A stretch of 64,000 nt of DNA from Augochlora pura (GCF_028453695.1 NC_135774.1:19468001-19532000); one strand, 5' to 3'. Positions 34,719 through 50,146 are shown, counted from the stretch's first letter. The notes: generated from the letters alone by a model not told the origin. Numbers and translations are program-made.

Positions 34719-37700
34719 CGCAAAACCGGGGGCAGCTCTGGGAATTTGTTGGCTGAGATGGTGAACTAGTGTGTGACCCATTCTTTTTTCAGCAAGATAT
34801 CTCTCGCCTTCGACGTTCTAGCTGGTTGGTTTGACGCTTCAATCGATGGGTTGGGTACGGAGACGGGGACCGTGGCTAGGGTCGAATGGCGGATGGAATT
34901 GGGGAAGGCTGGCGGTGGTGATACTGTGGAGGAGGATGAAAGAGAATCCTCGAGCGAGTCAAGGCTGTGGCGTAATGAAGACGTTGTGATTTGGGCGGAG
35001 AGTAATTGTTTCTAGGTTTTGTGAAGAAATAGTGATGTAAATCAGACAAGTAGTTTGTTCTACTGGGATTTTAGGATCTAGCTAATGGCTCGTACAATCA
35101 TCAATAATAATGTAAAGAATAGTTATGAGGTGGACGAGACGAAAAAGTAATTACTATTAAAAATTACTAGTAAAAACTATCCACCTTGGATTTTTACGGT
35201 TCTTTTGAAAGTACTCTGAGGTGTTCGACACAAAAACTGTTTTTTAAACAAACGGATCTTACAGAATTTTTGAAGCAACTGTTTTAATCCTCTCAGTGTT
35301 GATTAACATGGAAAATTTTGATAGAAGAATTATGTATCTTTTTATTATTCTGATTACTTTATAATCGTAATCATTTTATTTCAATCCATATTTTTATATT
35401 AAAGTTTTTGGTATCTTTTGATGATTTTTATGTTTGCGATTCTAGATTTAAATATAATTATGTATATGTTCCATTTCCTTGTATTTCTCTATGTCGTTTT
35501 TTGTTACTTTGCATTATGTTCATATTATATGAATGCCATTCCGATCATATTACATGGTAGATCGAATTTTTCATAGACACTATAAATACGCGCACATTAA
35601 GCCATTTAGCCATGTAGTTAAGATACGGTCAAGTTTACAAGATTATGTGGTCGCAGTGTTAATGGTAAACACATGTTACACATGTTACACATTTAATCGT
35701 AAATCCCTGCAATAGTATCTCGAGTATAAAATGGTCGTACGAAGTAAGTGGGTTAATGCTTCAGACAACGTCAGTTCATGATTGATCATTTCAAACGGTT
35801 CGATTCTATTAATAATGTCCAGTATTACGTTTCAGTATTATGTTTGCAAAGAATTCTCCGCAATGTTTCCAGAATGTTTTCTCTATGTTCTAAGTTCGTA
35901 ATCTTGACAGACTATGTTCATTAATATCGTCTCGAACTAACTATTTCAGAAATAATATAATAATTATTCTTTATTTACTGTTCGTCACTTTAAGTGTGGA
36001 AACTTGGCATCAAAATACAGATAAAAATTTCCAATATTGTTCTATCTTTTAAAATATTTTATTACATAAATTACTGTAACTTTTCATTCCTCAAACTTTC
36101 CTATAATTCTCACACATTAATTAAGTATTACGAAAGCATACAATTTTTTAATAAAACTTCCTTCTAGATTTTTTTCGCTTCATTTTCTGAGAAACAACGC
36201 CAAGATAAATTATACTTTTATCCCGTTACACGTTCATGTTTTATTAGTTTTGTACCGTGAGCTACACGAAGTTCCATTGCTAGCAGGAAAAAAGTCAGAT
36301 ATTGCTCTGAACCTCATTTACTTTATTATTCTCCTCGGCTCCAGACGACTCAAAATTAAATTTTTAATTTGATAGTCAATCTCTGTTTTAAAAATAAATG
36401 CCGTTTAACTTAGTCATAATAAACAATGTTAATAACGTGAACATTTCTTATTTCTTGAAACTTCGTATTATTCTGCATCGGATTATTGTGACCTAATATG
36501 CAAATGTCGAATATATAATTGAGGAAAAAAGGAATACGATAATGTCGCTTGTTAATCTGCGGAATTCTAAGTTCATCGAAGAATTACAGCAGCGCCTTAC
36601 AATAATTAATTTTACAATAAATTAAATGAAATATTATTTATCATTTGTGTGTACGAGTACAAATTCAATAAATAAATAGAATTACCTCTTTAATTTCCAA
36701 AACGTCTTTCCACATATTTTGAATGATAAAAGCACTATTGCAGGTTCTGTACCTCAAATTGATTTTTTAAAATTATTCTAATAAAAATATAATTCCATGT
36801 AAATTTGTTATTTCAATATTTTAAGTTTGATTGTATATATGTAGCAATAAGCGTAAGATATTAAGACAACAGGAAAAATATAAGATGGAAATGTAGCATA
36901 AAATTCTTTAACTTGTCGCAAATGTTTGAGAAGAATCATGCAACACGTCGGATTATGATCTGCTAATTCTACTTGTAAACCAAAGCACGTAACCAGACGG
37001 ATTCTCAAATTGATTTATCTTGAAAATAAAATCTCAAATGACAATACTTTTATTCTACATTTTGTTCTTAATTTCTCATCTAGAACCTCCTAATATTAAT
37101 TGTATTTTCATATAAAAAATTATGATAATTTGTGAGAATAATAGTTACAACAGAATTCTTAGCAACATTCATTGGTAATTCATGGTTTCAAGAATAAAAT
37201 ATTTCCTGCGTAGCATTTAATATTTGATAAAATTACTTTTAACCATTTGAACGTTTAACCTGTACTTGAGAAAACGTTTTTCTGCCATGATCTTGATGTG
37301 ATTTACAATAATAATATTATAATTTTAATATTAATATTATGTTAACATATCTATAACATATATTATTATATTATATCACAATTATAATATTAATACTAAT
37401 AAAATGTAAGTACTGCGATAAAAATGGCATTCATTGTATAATGCGAATGTAATGTAAAGTCAAAGATAAAGTAGATAAAGTAGACACTTTCTCTACTATA
37501 TGCTTTCTCATTTTCGCCTGCACTGAAAGGATTAATTGGTTTCATTATTAGAGAATATGGTGATAGAAATAGTAAAATATGTCGCTTCCTAAAATATGTC
37601 ACATCATATCGTTTGTTATTTGTACTGCATTGTTTTACTCTCAAGGCATTTAGAAGACAGACTAGATTTGCAGAAAAGTAGAACGTGTTTTGCAAAAAAA

Positions 37701-39739
37701 TGAATTGAAACTACATGACCTATATTACGACTTTATTAAAATTTGTTATGAATTTACTATACCTCGATAATTGAAGTCGGTATTCGTAAATAGGAAAAAA
37801 GTAATTCGCTTTTGGGCAAATATTGATAATTTTCATTATATCACATTCGAAATGATTAAACCGTTGCTTCAAGAATCTTATTTAATTAAATTTCAAGGAA
37901 GAAAATACTTTTTTCTGCTTAGCAATTTCTCCAGTTTTGTCAAATTAATAAACCACTTATGTCAGCTATAGTTATAAAAACAATTTCGTTGACAAGCATT
38001 CGCATACAAACTTCTCCAAAACAGGATAAAAACTTCATAACAATAAATATTTTAATACAAAACGAATTAAAACGATTAGTATGATAGAAACAATACTAAT
38101 TGCGAAAGTTCAACAAATAACAGCGATTTGGATGCCGTGAAGAAATATGATATACATATATATATATTTATATACTCTGAACATTTTACTCCTAGAATTA
38201 GTTGCACTTGTTTATGCACAAGCAAATCAAATTGTTAATTCATTTTTTAATCTTCAATTTACATACAGCTAGTTCATTTTGAAAATATTAGTTTACCAAT
38301 GATTGTGCACAAAAGGAATTTTAAGTAGAACGAAGGAAAATTCGCAGGCAAAATTAAAACTACTTATTCTTTGTATTTTAATATATTGAACACAAGGAAT
38401 TTCTCAAGAGGAACATCGGACGAGAGTGTTTCAGGGTGAGAAAAGATCGACAAAGAGAAAGCCAATGTGTGGAATGGAAAATTGAGTAGAAAAGAGATGA
38501 AATACATGAAAGGTAGAGAAAGAAAGTGAAAGATAAAGACAGAAAGAAAGATATATATATATAGAAAGAGAGAGAGAGAGAGAGAGAGAGAAAGAGGCAG
38601 AGAGAACACGAGAGATATAGGAGGGAGAAAGACAACGATGTAGAGAGTAGTAGGAGAATCGAATGATACGAAAGAGCGCCCCAATTCTGCAAGTCGGGTC
38701 TATACAGCCAACCTGACTTTCTTTGAGTCATCCGTTCTTTCTGGCCGATAGTACGGCACTCCAATCAGTTGACATGTCTTTGTTTCAACTAGTTCAAACT
38801 ATCTGCGTAATAAATTTGCCTAAATTTCAGTAAATCAATCGAAACGTTTCTTCAAATTAAGTTCGTAATGCTATTACCGGTTCGTGACCAGAGTATTAAA
38901 ATGCCAAAGATTCGAGCGTACCAACGCCCAGAGGAGACAGACAATATCTAATCACTACTCTACTGGTGGATATCTAAATACCGTGTCCTGTCAAATAGAC
39001 GTCGCTTGTTGGTTTTGGGAGTACCATCGCCCCGCCCAATAAGGTCAGAGGACACGGAATATCGGACGGCTATTTGTGAATGAAAAAAAAAGGGTTGGGG
39101 GAAGTTGTTGAACAGGACGCCACGACAGAGGGCATCCTCTCGGTGTTCTACCAATTAGATTTATTCGCACACGTGTTAGAGGATTCCTAGCGCATGCATC
39201 ACTCACTACGTCCGGCCGTTTATCTTTCGTCACGATGCACAGCGCATATGGAAAAATATATAACGCGACGTGAACCTTTAACATTGCAATTATAGAACAT
39301 CCAATATTTGATATCTCTATTAACTCGATTAAATCTTATAATTAATTAGTTCCTGCCTTCCGGTTGGCTTCTTCGCAAAGCGTAAAGAATCAATTCATTG
39401 CCAGTCGTCGGCCTACGAGAACTGCAAATAAAAGTGGCTGTTATAAATTTTTATCTGATATCAAAGCACGTGCAATGTTCATGTAACGAACGATTATCAC
39501 CGTGTTCGAACTAACACGACGTTTCGTATCCGCTGCAGGAAATGTTGAACTTCGCCGATCCCATTAGTTGATCAAGTAGGTCGTTATACATTTTTCCCTG
39601 TGCATCGTGAACTACAAAATTCCAAAGAAGCATGCGAGTCTTCTGTGTGTTGCATACAAGCGTACACAGAAAATCAAGCGTGGATCAATTTACCTCTGTC
39701 ATCCTCGCTAACTTAACTGCCGCTGGCGGTCGTGTGTTA

Positions 39740-39740
39740 G

Positions 39741-39774
<34 letters not shown>

Positions 39775-39852
39775 AATAGAGACGGAGATAGAGATAGATA
39801 GATAGAGAGATAGATAGAAACAGAGTTAGAGAAAAAGAGAGAAAGAGATAGA
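39740..39852. repeat. GA/GATA microsatellite
   Basis: GAGAGA and GATAGATA units over about 110 bp. Similar tracts occur at 38564-38606 and 40252-40295, so this 2-kb part of the intron is rich in CU repeats on the transcript strand. Confidence 0.85.
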
Positions 39853-42800
39853 AACAGCTAGGCGAGCGGATGTAGCATGCGCAAAACACTCGGCAGTGTT
39901 CACTTCCGTTACTTTTCATTGTTTTCTTCCCGTTCCCAATCGTCTTTTGTTTTTTCACTTTTTTTTTTATTCGGTCGAACGCGTGAACACTCTCGAGAGC
40001 ACACGGTCTTTCGACCTTTTCGCCTAAGGGAGCGCAAGCTTCCACCGAAAGGCTGAAAATTTGTTAGGAGAACATACGCATAAAAATTAAACGATCAACG
40101 AGACGCACACACACACGTACACAAGCGATATACGGATCGTACACGAAGATCAAAATATGATAAAATACGTATAGACGTATATGTAGTAGTACAGACATAT
40201 ACGGGAAGTGGGGCGAGAAGAGCGAGGAAGAGTCGGGGAGAGAAGAGGAGAAAGAAAGAAAAAGAGAGAGAGAGAAAGAGAGAGAGAGAAATAGACAACG
40301 GCAAAAAGGGAATTACGTGGGAATGTAAAAGGGATGTAGCCATGTGAAAAAAAGGATGAGTAGATTTGTTTACTTGCATGTGGACTGTCATTCATTTCCA
40401 ACAAACGCTTCAAATAATTGCTTACGCAGTTGAAAAGACAATTTTCTGAAAGGATACAATAGCTTGTTCGCAGTGGGGTGACTTAGGTATGCGAAACGTC
40501 TGATTCAAAATCCTGTGTAACATAGATGTATAGGGTGTTCCGAGAATTGATCTTGAAATTTGTTGCGACCTTCGAATCGGCCCTGTAGAGTGAACGAATT
40601 TGTCAAAAAAAAACGGTACAGGTAGACAACCGTACGGAATCAGTTTAGGCCAATGAAATGATCTAGAGCTACCCCATAATACGAGATGCGCCCCTCGCTC
40701 CCGTATGGCGTATTGGCATCTACACCGGCGGGCGTTGATCAGAAACAAGGAGGGAGCAACGCCAAGCAATCCAATTGGTCAAAAATACGAGAATTGTTTC
40801 GTGTGAAAGCGGTTCGATTGACACTTACACGATTTATCTGCATCTATTTTTTCAAATACAAACACAGCGTGTTCCCGGGTTAAATCGCCAAACTTTGGCT
40901 ATGAAATCTTACTGAGAAAGAGAACGAACAAATTTTATCTCCAGAGGTATGATTGCAAATGCTTCCCTCACGGCATGTTTACTCAAAAAATTATTAACAG
41001 TTAGGAGTGGCTAATATTGAAATATTCGCGTCTCTAAGATCAAAAGTTACTAATGGATAATCGAAGCTCTTTTCATTTGTTTTATATAATAAGTTTATAC
41101 TATCAATCCGTCATTTCTTCTATTACTGATAAACGCAATATTTATCTTTACGCTGCACGTAATCGTCTTGAGCAAGATTCCTAGCCACCAAAATTATTTT
41201 ATTTTTACAATAAAAATAAAAATATTCTTTGATAACACACGCGACGAGTCTGAATTATTGCAATACCATCCATTCCGAATTTTTAATAATTTCAATCGTA
41301 AACATATCTCAAAGAAAGCATTTACGAGCATACTTGTGCAATAGGAATTTGCTTGTTTTGCAATCCGAGATTTGACGATTCAAGATGGGAAACACTGCGT
41401 GTACTACGACAGATCACTCCTAGACTAACGACGGAAACAGTTTTAGCAGGATATCAGGCGAGAATTGGATCTGTCATCGAATTGTTTCGTTTCTACTCTG
41501 TATTCTTTCGAAAATGATATTTCCAGGCGGGTTACTTTCCTCGCGACAACAAATCGTCCGCGTACACACTCACCGAAGCGTTATCGCTGCTGTTTGTGTT
41601 CGTGTGTGCTCACAAGGTAATAGACAAGACTATACGGTGCACTGGCGAATTAAAACGGATATAATAGGCACAGCTGTTTCACACCGATGTAAGGTATTTA
41701 AGTTCCCGGTGACGAACGACGCGCAACGCTCTCTACACGCGCGTTAGACGGCGTGTCGTTCTTGTCGTGACCGTTTTAAATCCAAACGTTATCCAGGTAT
41801 ATGTATTAGCAGAAACATGAGACAAAAAGTAAAACAAGTTAAGTGGTACATACTGCTCGCTGAAGCACACACAATAAAATTTCAAATAAGGTAGTGTGGA
41901 GAGAAGGGGAATTATGCTGTCATGTTTTTTTGTACGTGAATCTTCTGTGTCTATGTTGCACTAATAGGCAAAATGATCTGAGTACGTGTGTAAGCGTGCG
42001 TGTCGCATGTGCTATGTACGTTTTGCGGTTGTAGTATTGTATATCATATATAGATACACGTGTGCTTACATACTGTATACACATATGTACATACATTTTT
42101 ATAGATTTATAATATACGTATATAGATGCATATACGAGTGTATATGGAAATATATATGTATAAAAATACGCAATGAATATATATATGTATATATGTATAG
42201 TATATATAGCACACATATATACAATAATGTGTGAATGCATATAAAATGTCAAAAAACGTAGCATGCGATCGTATACATAATGTAAAAGCACCTCCTCCTA
42301 GCTGTAAAAGTAAACGCAATAAGTCGCAGATCACGTTCAATAATTAATAGAATTAGTAAACAAGTATTTTCTTTTGGTAAAAAACAGAAAAATAACAACA
42401 AATATATAAATATAAATCTGGCGCTGAAAAAATTAGACACAAGTATACATACATATATATACATATATATTTATGACCACGTGAAAATATAATGTACATT
42501 TTTCAATCAAAAAGTGCTCAATACACTGTTGACGATAAATAAATATATATATATGTATATATATATAGGCATAATAGATATAAATATATATATATAAAGT
42601 ATATATATTTGTAACAGTAGGAAGATTACGAAAGCTGTAAGGAGCATTAGCTTTGTGCAATTACGTTGCCAAATTACGTCTATACGATCAGTGCTTTCCC
42701 AGGATCGTGTTCCGATGGCGATCAAACGATGAAAAATCAAGAGTGGATCGAAAACCGTTCCAAACTGCGGATGAAACGGAACAATCATCGAACCGATTTA

Positions 42801-45800
42801 AAATCTAACGAAACGAAAACCTATTGACTGGGAAAGCACTGTGGCGCCAACAGCGGGCTAGCCAACAACAGAGTAGAAATATTTTACATGTACCGCTACA
42901 GAAGAAAAAAGGTCTTCCGTTGTCAAAATAATGGAATAATGGTAAATTAAGCGGTGTGAAAAGAAGTAAACGAAAAGGGGGGGAGAAGAAGATATGAATC
43001 GACTTTAATTTGAAAGCAAAAAATTTCATTGACAACGGCGTCGGTTGTTTTGTCCATTTATTCTACCTATCCAACTATCAAAATATTTATTCGATTGCGA
43101 GTTTTTTCATGCGAATGTATTACGAAAACTGGATTTTTTGTTGATTTCGTTCGATTCTGTTGGATCGAATTTGCTTCTATGATCGATTTGGGTTTTTGCA
43201 AAACGGACAAATAGACAGACACCGTTGCATGGAAGAGGTTATAAGAAATAGAACAGAGGGACCACTAAATTTAAGTGCCGGCCTGTGAAAAAGAAATCTC
43301 ACGGACTATGATATATGTATGTACAACAAAGAATGTTCTGGTAAGTCGTTCGCTAGTGTGCTAGTGGCGTAAAGAGTTCGTTAACACCGATGCAGATAGT
43401 TGAAAAGACAAAAAAAAAAGTAATATTAAATGGACATCACTACGCTTCAGTCACTATGGTCATGACACTACTAATGATTATAGGATATAAAGATGTCATT
43501 GTTTGGCTTTCTACTGCTTCTGCTTTCTCCTTAATTGATCAAGCTTTGTCGTGACGACTAATTACTATCGTTTACTGGTCTACCCTATGCGTAAATTGCC
43601 AACAACAATAAATTAAAAGTTTGTCTGTTCGTTCTCGGTTAAATAGCTTTTTGCTTCTAACCACCGGGACAGTCTCGACCAATCAAGGGTTGGAGAGATT
43701 ATATTAATGATATCTAAGTAGCAAAATGCAAACATATTTATATCGAATATTAATAACATTATACTTAAACAGGCAGCAGGCAATTAATTTAAAAACCATC
43801 AATGATATAACGTTCTGCAGGAGATATGCAAATTATTTTCTTTCCTTTTCTGTTTTTATTATTTTGATTCCTCATGGATGAATGGGGGTGGAGATTGAGG
43901 AGCATCAAGATATCCAGACGGGATTAAATTGAGAGACAGAGTGAGATGGGCGTGACACGGATTTTTGTTCGTCATTCGACGAAGAAATTCGTTAATAGAG
44001 AGCTAACAAACAAGTTTCTCGACTCTGTACAATTTACTTGACCGGTAGCGTCGGGCGTTCCATCACGGTAAATTAGCGATCGAAAGGAAAAACGAACAAA
44101 AGATAATAAATAAAACGATAGAACCAAAAAGCCAACGGTAATGAAAGAAAACGTTATTTTACACAGAAAAACTATTCGTGTGTTTTTTTTCTCTTGCAAG
44201 CGGAATATGCGCTATGGAAACGTTCGTATTTTTCCAATAAGGCAAGTATTACAAATAATAGAAAGAAAAAACAGAAAAATAGTAATAATACAATTTGAGC
44301 ATACTTCGCACAAGTTCGATCAACTAAAAGAGCAAAGGCACATTACATCGAAAGGAAATACGAGATAAATATATATATATTTATATATTGAGAGAGAGAG
44401 ATCACAATAGACTAAAAAAAAAAGGTGGAACACAAAAAGCACACACACTTGATCTGCTTTTTTTCCTTTCTTTATCTTCGTTTGGTCGTTGAGTAAACAT
44501 AAAACAAAAAAGATTCAATAAATGTAGTCTGTGCGTTTGTTTTTAATTTCAATTATATTTCTTTTATTTGAATTCATCGCTCAATAAATTTCGTTGTGAC
44601 CCGAACTTAGTGCAAGTCATCAAGTATTACATCACAAATAGGTTATCATTTTTACGATTAGTAATTATCATTTATTATCGTATATTTACCAAATATTATA
44701 ATAATATAATTATCGTAAGACCAATTGTGGTTAGTTGATAGATCGATCGATATATCATCCGAATTCTATTTGTAATAGTTAATAATTAACGACATTACAG
44801 TGCATATACTTTTTTCCTTTTTTTTCCTTTTCTTCGCTCTCTCTGATTTTACTTAATCATTAATCCCTAATCGTCGGTACTTATTCCTCAGACCAAGGAA
44901 ACCAGAAGACGTAAGAAAATTCCGAAGAATTGTTTCGTGGTGAAGGAATTGTAACAGGTTGGATTATAAGGGAAAAAGTCGAAGCGCGATCGATTATTCG
45001 ATTCTTAATGTAAAAACAAATCAAAGAAATTGTGAAGTGGTAAAAAGAAGACAGCTATCTCGATTTTAACCCTAGGCTGTCCTAGGCTGGAAAAATAATT
45101 TAGACTGAAAACTTTGAATAACCGCTGATTCACGGTGTGTTTAAGCGGCTCAAATATTACACATATTTTGAGACAGAACATAAGTAGAAGTAAGTTCGAT
45201 CAGAGATTTGTCCATTATTTTCGGTTCTCGTCCTCCGCAATACGAAACACAATTAATTTGTTAACCTACCTACTATGTACACGTGTTGCTGTGTGCGTAT
45301 GCATTACCGGTTCGACGCACTGAACTATGTTTCTGCATACGTACACGAACGTATAGATTCTTTAAAAGGTTAAAATTTCGGGCCTCAGAAATGTGCAATC
45401 ATCGACGAGAAATTCAAGCGGAGAGACTTTTATTCGGTTAGTCTACCTTCTGTCTGTCACAATTTTTTCCAGATAAGTCTAGAATGCAACGCAGAATAGT
45501 TGCTATGTTCATTGTCATGATTCTGTTGTCTCGATCCATTTTTGCCGAAAGCTTGTAATCATCATAATTGTATAAGTATCACAGATGAGGTTTTCAGGAA
45601 ACGTTGGACACATGAGCATTAATACTTGTGCACCAATGTAAAATGTGCCATATTCGACTTAATTATTGTAATCTCCTTTTCTGCTGTATTTTCTTCGCAA
45701 GTAAGAAATGAACAATTTTTCCAAAACAATTAAAATGCACTAAGGGGGCACTTTAAGATATCTGTAAAGTGATTATCAAACTTCTCAGAGTTTTCTGTTT

Positions 45801-46200
45801 CAAAAGTGAAAGAGATACATATACGTTTACAAAAGTGTCGAGATTTTGTATTATAATTGTCTAGACAAGCGCAAAATATACTTTTATATTGCACTTCTAT
45901 CCTATAATAATACAATGAAATACGTAAAATCGTAATAATAAATAACATAAATAAGTAACATTGTTTGTCAGTAAGAGTACTTCGAGTTGAATTTATTTAC
46001 CTATTTGCATTTAGGTCTGTAAAACTAATGGTCATTTCGATGACGTGAAGTTTATCAACTACAGTCCCAATTATTATGGCTTGTAAATGCTAACCATGAA
46101 ATACGAATACTATGTAAAAATATTAGATTGTGCGTAACTGTATTATGAGATAGGATGAGATACACCAAGGCATCGAGTAAAAATATAACTTCGGTGATTA

Positions 46201-46688
46201 CCAGACTGCGGGTCTCCGTGCAAAATAAAAATGATCTAAGTAAATGGTGTAATTAAGCCTATGAGTAGACTTTTCAACGACTGCATTGCATCTAAGAGAA
46301 GCTCGATACATTTATTTTAAACAATAATTTCAAAAGTACTTATTACATTATATTAACAGAAATTCTTGACGTAAATTTTCGATTTTAAAGAAACTATTAG
46401 AAAACTGCTGCTACGTAAAGGGTTAATTGTAAGAAACATAAATTAAATGAAAATGTTCTTCCTCTTCGGACAATTGTAATAAATGGAAAATAATGTAACA
46501 GTATCCTCAAAAATTTGAATAATTTCTTCACAGTTTTGTATTTGACAGTTCTGTCATAAATACACTGCGGAACTTTGTGCAAAATAAAAATTGTTCGCAT
46601 GAATTGAATAAAATAGAAGTCAAAATAAAGTGACATAAACGCACAAAATCCGCAATCTAGCCATGAATTCATCAAATCCGCAGTCTAA
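46201..46688. mobile_element. Possible TIR element of the CTGCGG repeat family, with an inner 100-bp hairpin
   Basis: The left tip CCAGACTGCGGGTCTC and the inverted right tip TTAGACTGCGGATTTG share the AGACTGCGG core. Inside, 46561-46660 is a second inverted pair (ACACTGCGGAACTTTGTGC and AGATTGCGGATTTTGTGC). Related single ends lie at 50250-50287 and 58804-58850. No coding sequence seen. Confidence 0.45.
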
Positions 46689-47613
46689 TGATCACATCGG
46701 GGAACACACATTTTAAATAGAAATAAATTCTTTATCAAAGATCGATTTCGTTTCATTACCGGCTCTTAAAACGAACTTAAAAATTCAGCGTAACAAAGCG
46801 AGACATCCTTTATCCCATCCCGTGGACTCGTAAACGTGTTTCGGTTGAATCATACAGTAGCAAAAATATCAAAAATTCTGATAAACGGCGATGCCCGAGG
46901 AACGTGCTTCGATCGCAAATTTAGGAATCTCGAGATGAATTCGCGCACGAGATGAATACCTTACTGTCGAATACACGGCGAACGTATTAAATTCAATGTC
47001 CGCGAAGAGCCATTGCTTGTTCTGTCTGGCCGAGAGAGAGAGAGAGTGAGAGAGAGAAAGAATTCCATTTTGCCATTTTGCGGAAGGAATCGCGGGAGTT
47101 TCGCGTCGATACCAACCCGCCCGCCCGCGTCCGTCCGATTTTATTCATTTCCTCGCGGAACTGTTGTGCGAAACTTGTTAATTTCGCGAAAGCTGCAGAA
47201 GTAGCGAGGTGTGGGCTGGAACGGGATGCCGGATAATGCGATACAGGCTCCGGGGAAATTTGTGAACTCGAACATTAGAAAACTTACAGCGGTTTCCACG
47301 ACAGGACGAAAGTTCTTCGCTGAAACCCAACTTTTGAAGACCGGCAAGAAACATTATTGTTACTTCTAAAACGTTTTCTTGCGCGAGTTCGGCACGCTTC
47401 TCGCGACGGAAGGACGTTCACCGATGACAGGGATGTTAAAGTGGCTTAATTAACACCAGGTTCACGGGACCCGTCAAAATGGCGGGTCAGAAATATTTTA
47501 ATCTTTTTTATCGAAGAACGTTCCTTGAGACAAGAATAATCGCTAAGAACTCAAACCATATTATTGTTAATTCTACAAAGCGATATAGAATAGTTGCTTT
47601 TAGTGCAACTTAA

Positions 47614-47819
47614 ACTCTTTGCGTTGAGATAATCGTATCTCAACAAAATATTAGTAAATTCTCACAAAAGTGAACAAATTTATGTTTATGTCTATATTAA
47701 ATCCATTAATCGAGGATTGATAACAAATTAAATCTTACTTTGATTTAAAATATATAAATAACTTCTAAATGTAACAGATTTTGTTCGAAATCTTCGTCAC
47801 GATATTATTGTGCAAGGGA
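47614..47819. mobile_element. Possible TTAA-flanked MITE, 206 bp
   Basis: TTAA at 47610-47613 and 47820-47823 bracket ends ACTCTTTGCGTTGAGATAAT and (reverse complement) TCCCTTGCACAATAATATCG, which are only partly similar. A perfect hairpin arm GTTGAGATA lies close to the left tip. A piggyBac-type origin is plausible but weaker than for the other TTAA elements. Confidence 0.35.
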
Positions 47820-49638
47820 TTAATACTGCCGCGTCACAGATAGAATATTTAAATAAATGTATTATATAAAATATACCAAATATAAACCGAATATTGCAGA
47901 ATTAGGTTATAAAAGGTTGTCCAATTAATCCATTACTAAAATATAGGAAAAGAGACATATAATAAGCTGTCGATTGTTCGATTCGTTAATAACTGTATAA
48001 AATGCACATTCGTTCGTATATTGTATCTTTATGTTTTGAATAAATGGTTTTGTTACCACACGAGTATCTGGCAATACTGATTACGTCGATACAAACGAAT
48101 AAGTTGTTTCTTTTTCACAGGGATCATCTATTTTACATAAGTGCGTTCGAGCGTTATTTCAGTAATATTTATCTGAAAAATTATTAGATTCTGTAAATAA
48201 ATAAAAACTGATTGTACGAATTAAAGAATCGTTAATGCACTGTAATCAAATATATTTGAAACTTTAGCAGTATTTGAACATGTTCCATGTATAGTTGAAT
48301 ACATAGAGACGAGTAGTTAAAAGATATTGAACAATCTGGTTTGTCTTCGATTCGAGCACTAAATTGCATTCATAGTTCTGGTCAATCACCGAATGACATA
48401 ACAACCATTATGAGAACACATTGATTTGTCAAACAGCCAATTTTAATCGTCATAACTCTAATCGATAGGATGCAAATGCCATCTCATCATCGAAGACTTA
48501 TCTTGGTTGGAGGAACAAACGTATGACCCCAACATCCCAAAACAATGGATCATAGAACCGAATCGAATATGTTGCACACTTCTGAGCCGACCTACATCCT
48601 GCCACACTTGCGTACTTTTAATAATTTAATAATATAATCATAATTATCATCACGGTTTCGTCGTTGCCATTATAGTATGAGTTAATCTTATCGATATACA
48701 ACCTCCGCAAAGGTAATCTCCATGATTAGCCCGGAGCTCTATTCCTATCTCTCGTGTAATGCTCTTCCTCTTAATCGAAACGTTTCGCCGCATTCTACGT
48801 TAACCACAAGATAAATTACTATGAGTATCTATGAATCGTGTAGCCACGTCCCCGTGTTTTCATTCTACACGCTCACCTTCTTCTCTTCTCGCCGAGAAAT
48901 GCGACTTGTTGTTCTGCGTTCGACTCCGTCGTTAAGCGAACTTCGTTTCGTCGTAGTTCGCCCGGTTTGCTAGCGACACGTGAAATTGTTGGTTCCACGC
49001 GCGGTTCCTCTCTCGTGCCGATATCATACTCCTTAAATATCGGTACGGCTATGATATCGATGGGATACGGACGAACGATACGCGACCCGACTGCGAACGA
49101 AGACACACACGAAGCCCGTGCTCATTCTTGCGACACGATTCGTACAAAGCTAAACCATCGACAGGGCTCACAATTCGTATAGTTGATGGAACAAGTTCGA
49201 CAGTTCTGTAGGAAAATGCACCAGATGTAATACTCCGCGCACGCAGCGCGAACAAGAAGCCGACGAGGCCTTTTTCCGCTCTACTAAATTGTCCGCCGCG
49301 GTTTTCGGACGTACCGTGCGACCAGTTCTGGCCAACTAAACTGCTGCTCCCATTACCATGCCGAATCATTCCTATGTAGATGGGAATACGCGTCTTCGTG
49401 CTAATACTACTTGAAATTTAAGGCTATCGTTTGGACAGTAGTATCGAATGTCGTATTTCTCCTCTACGGTCGGAACGATTCAACGTGATAGCGCGAGTCT
49501 CGCGTAGAAACGGTGAGCAGATTGCAGATCTTTATGCGAATTCATTAGGATCAGTTTAGACAGAAATTTATACCACTTCTTAACTCTTAACAAGTATTCG
49601 TTTTAAAAAATACACGCGTCATAAATGCAGAATTATTA

Positions 49639-50146
49639 GGGCAGATGTCCCAATTACTGTTCGTGTCGCTATAATTGCCGCTTTAATTATTTTAAAAAAT
49701 GCAAAAATGCGACTGCAATTTGGAATTACTGATATATTTAAGAGTCATTTTAATAATAGATACGTGCAAAAGTAATGATTATTATTGTTTGTTTATAATA
49801 ATTAGTAGTAGCAGCATTCGGGATAGCGTTCGACTGAAATCGTGTAATCTTTTTTATTTTCCTTGTATTTATACACATTACCTACTTTTAATGACGAATA
49901 AAAACAATTACGATTCTTTTTTAATGATAATTATAGGGACATCATATTTTTTTATAAACTTTTAGTTTATAAAAAACTTAATTAGCAATTAGCATATAAT
50001 ATTTATAACATGAAACAATTTTCTTCAATAAAAGAGATTTTAGGCATTATTAGACTGTAAAATGAAATGAAATTCAGATTAAACGATTTCTGAAATAATT
50101 AAGTTAAGTTACACGGTTGAGGTGACAGTAATTTGGACATCTGCTC
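49639..50146. mobile_element. TA-flanked TIR element, 508 bp
   Basis: The left end GGGCAGATGTCCCAATTACT and the reverse complement of the right end GAGCAGATGTCCAAATTACT match at 18 of 20 positions, and both continue with GT. Each is preceded by TA (49637-49638; 50147-50148). TA duplication suggests the Tc1/mariner superfamily. The interior is AT-rich without a recognisable transposase, so this is a MITE. Confidence 0.65.

Noticed and set aside
35276..35754. TTAA-bounded element ending at GTGGGTTAA (35748-35754)
   Set aside because: The possible left end (TTAATCCTCTCAGTG) does not match the right end well enough.
40536..40900. Two GTGTTCC-type transposon tips (near 40543 and 40876)
   Set aside because: They are in the same orientation, so they do not define an element; the right one may be a separate truncated copy, but no borders can be set.
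44795..48246. ACAGTGCAT and its inverse 3.4 kb apart, as possible Tc1 ends
   Set aside because: Only about nine bases match, without further TIR similarity; expected by chance.
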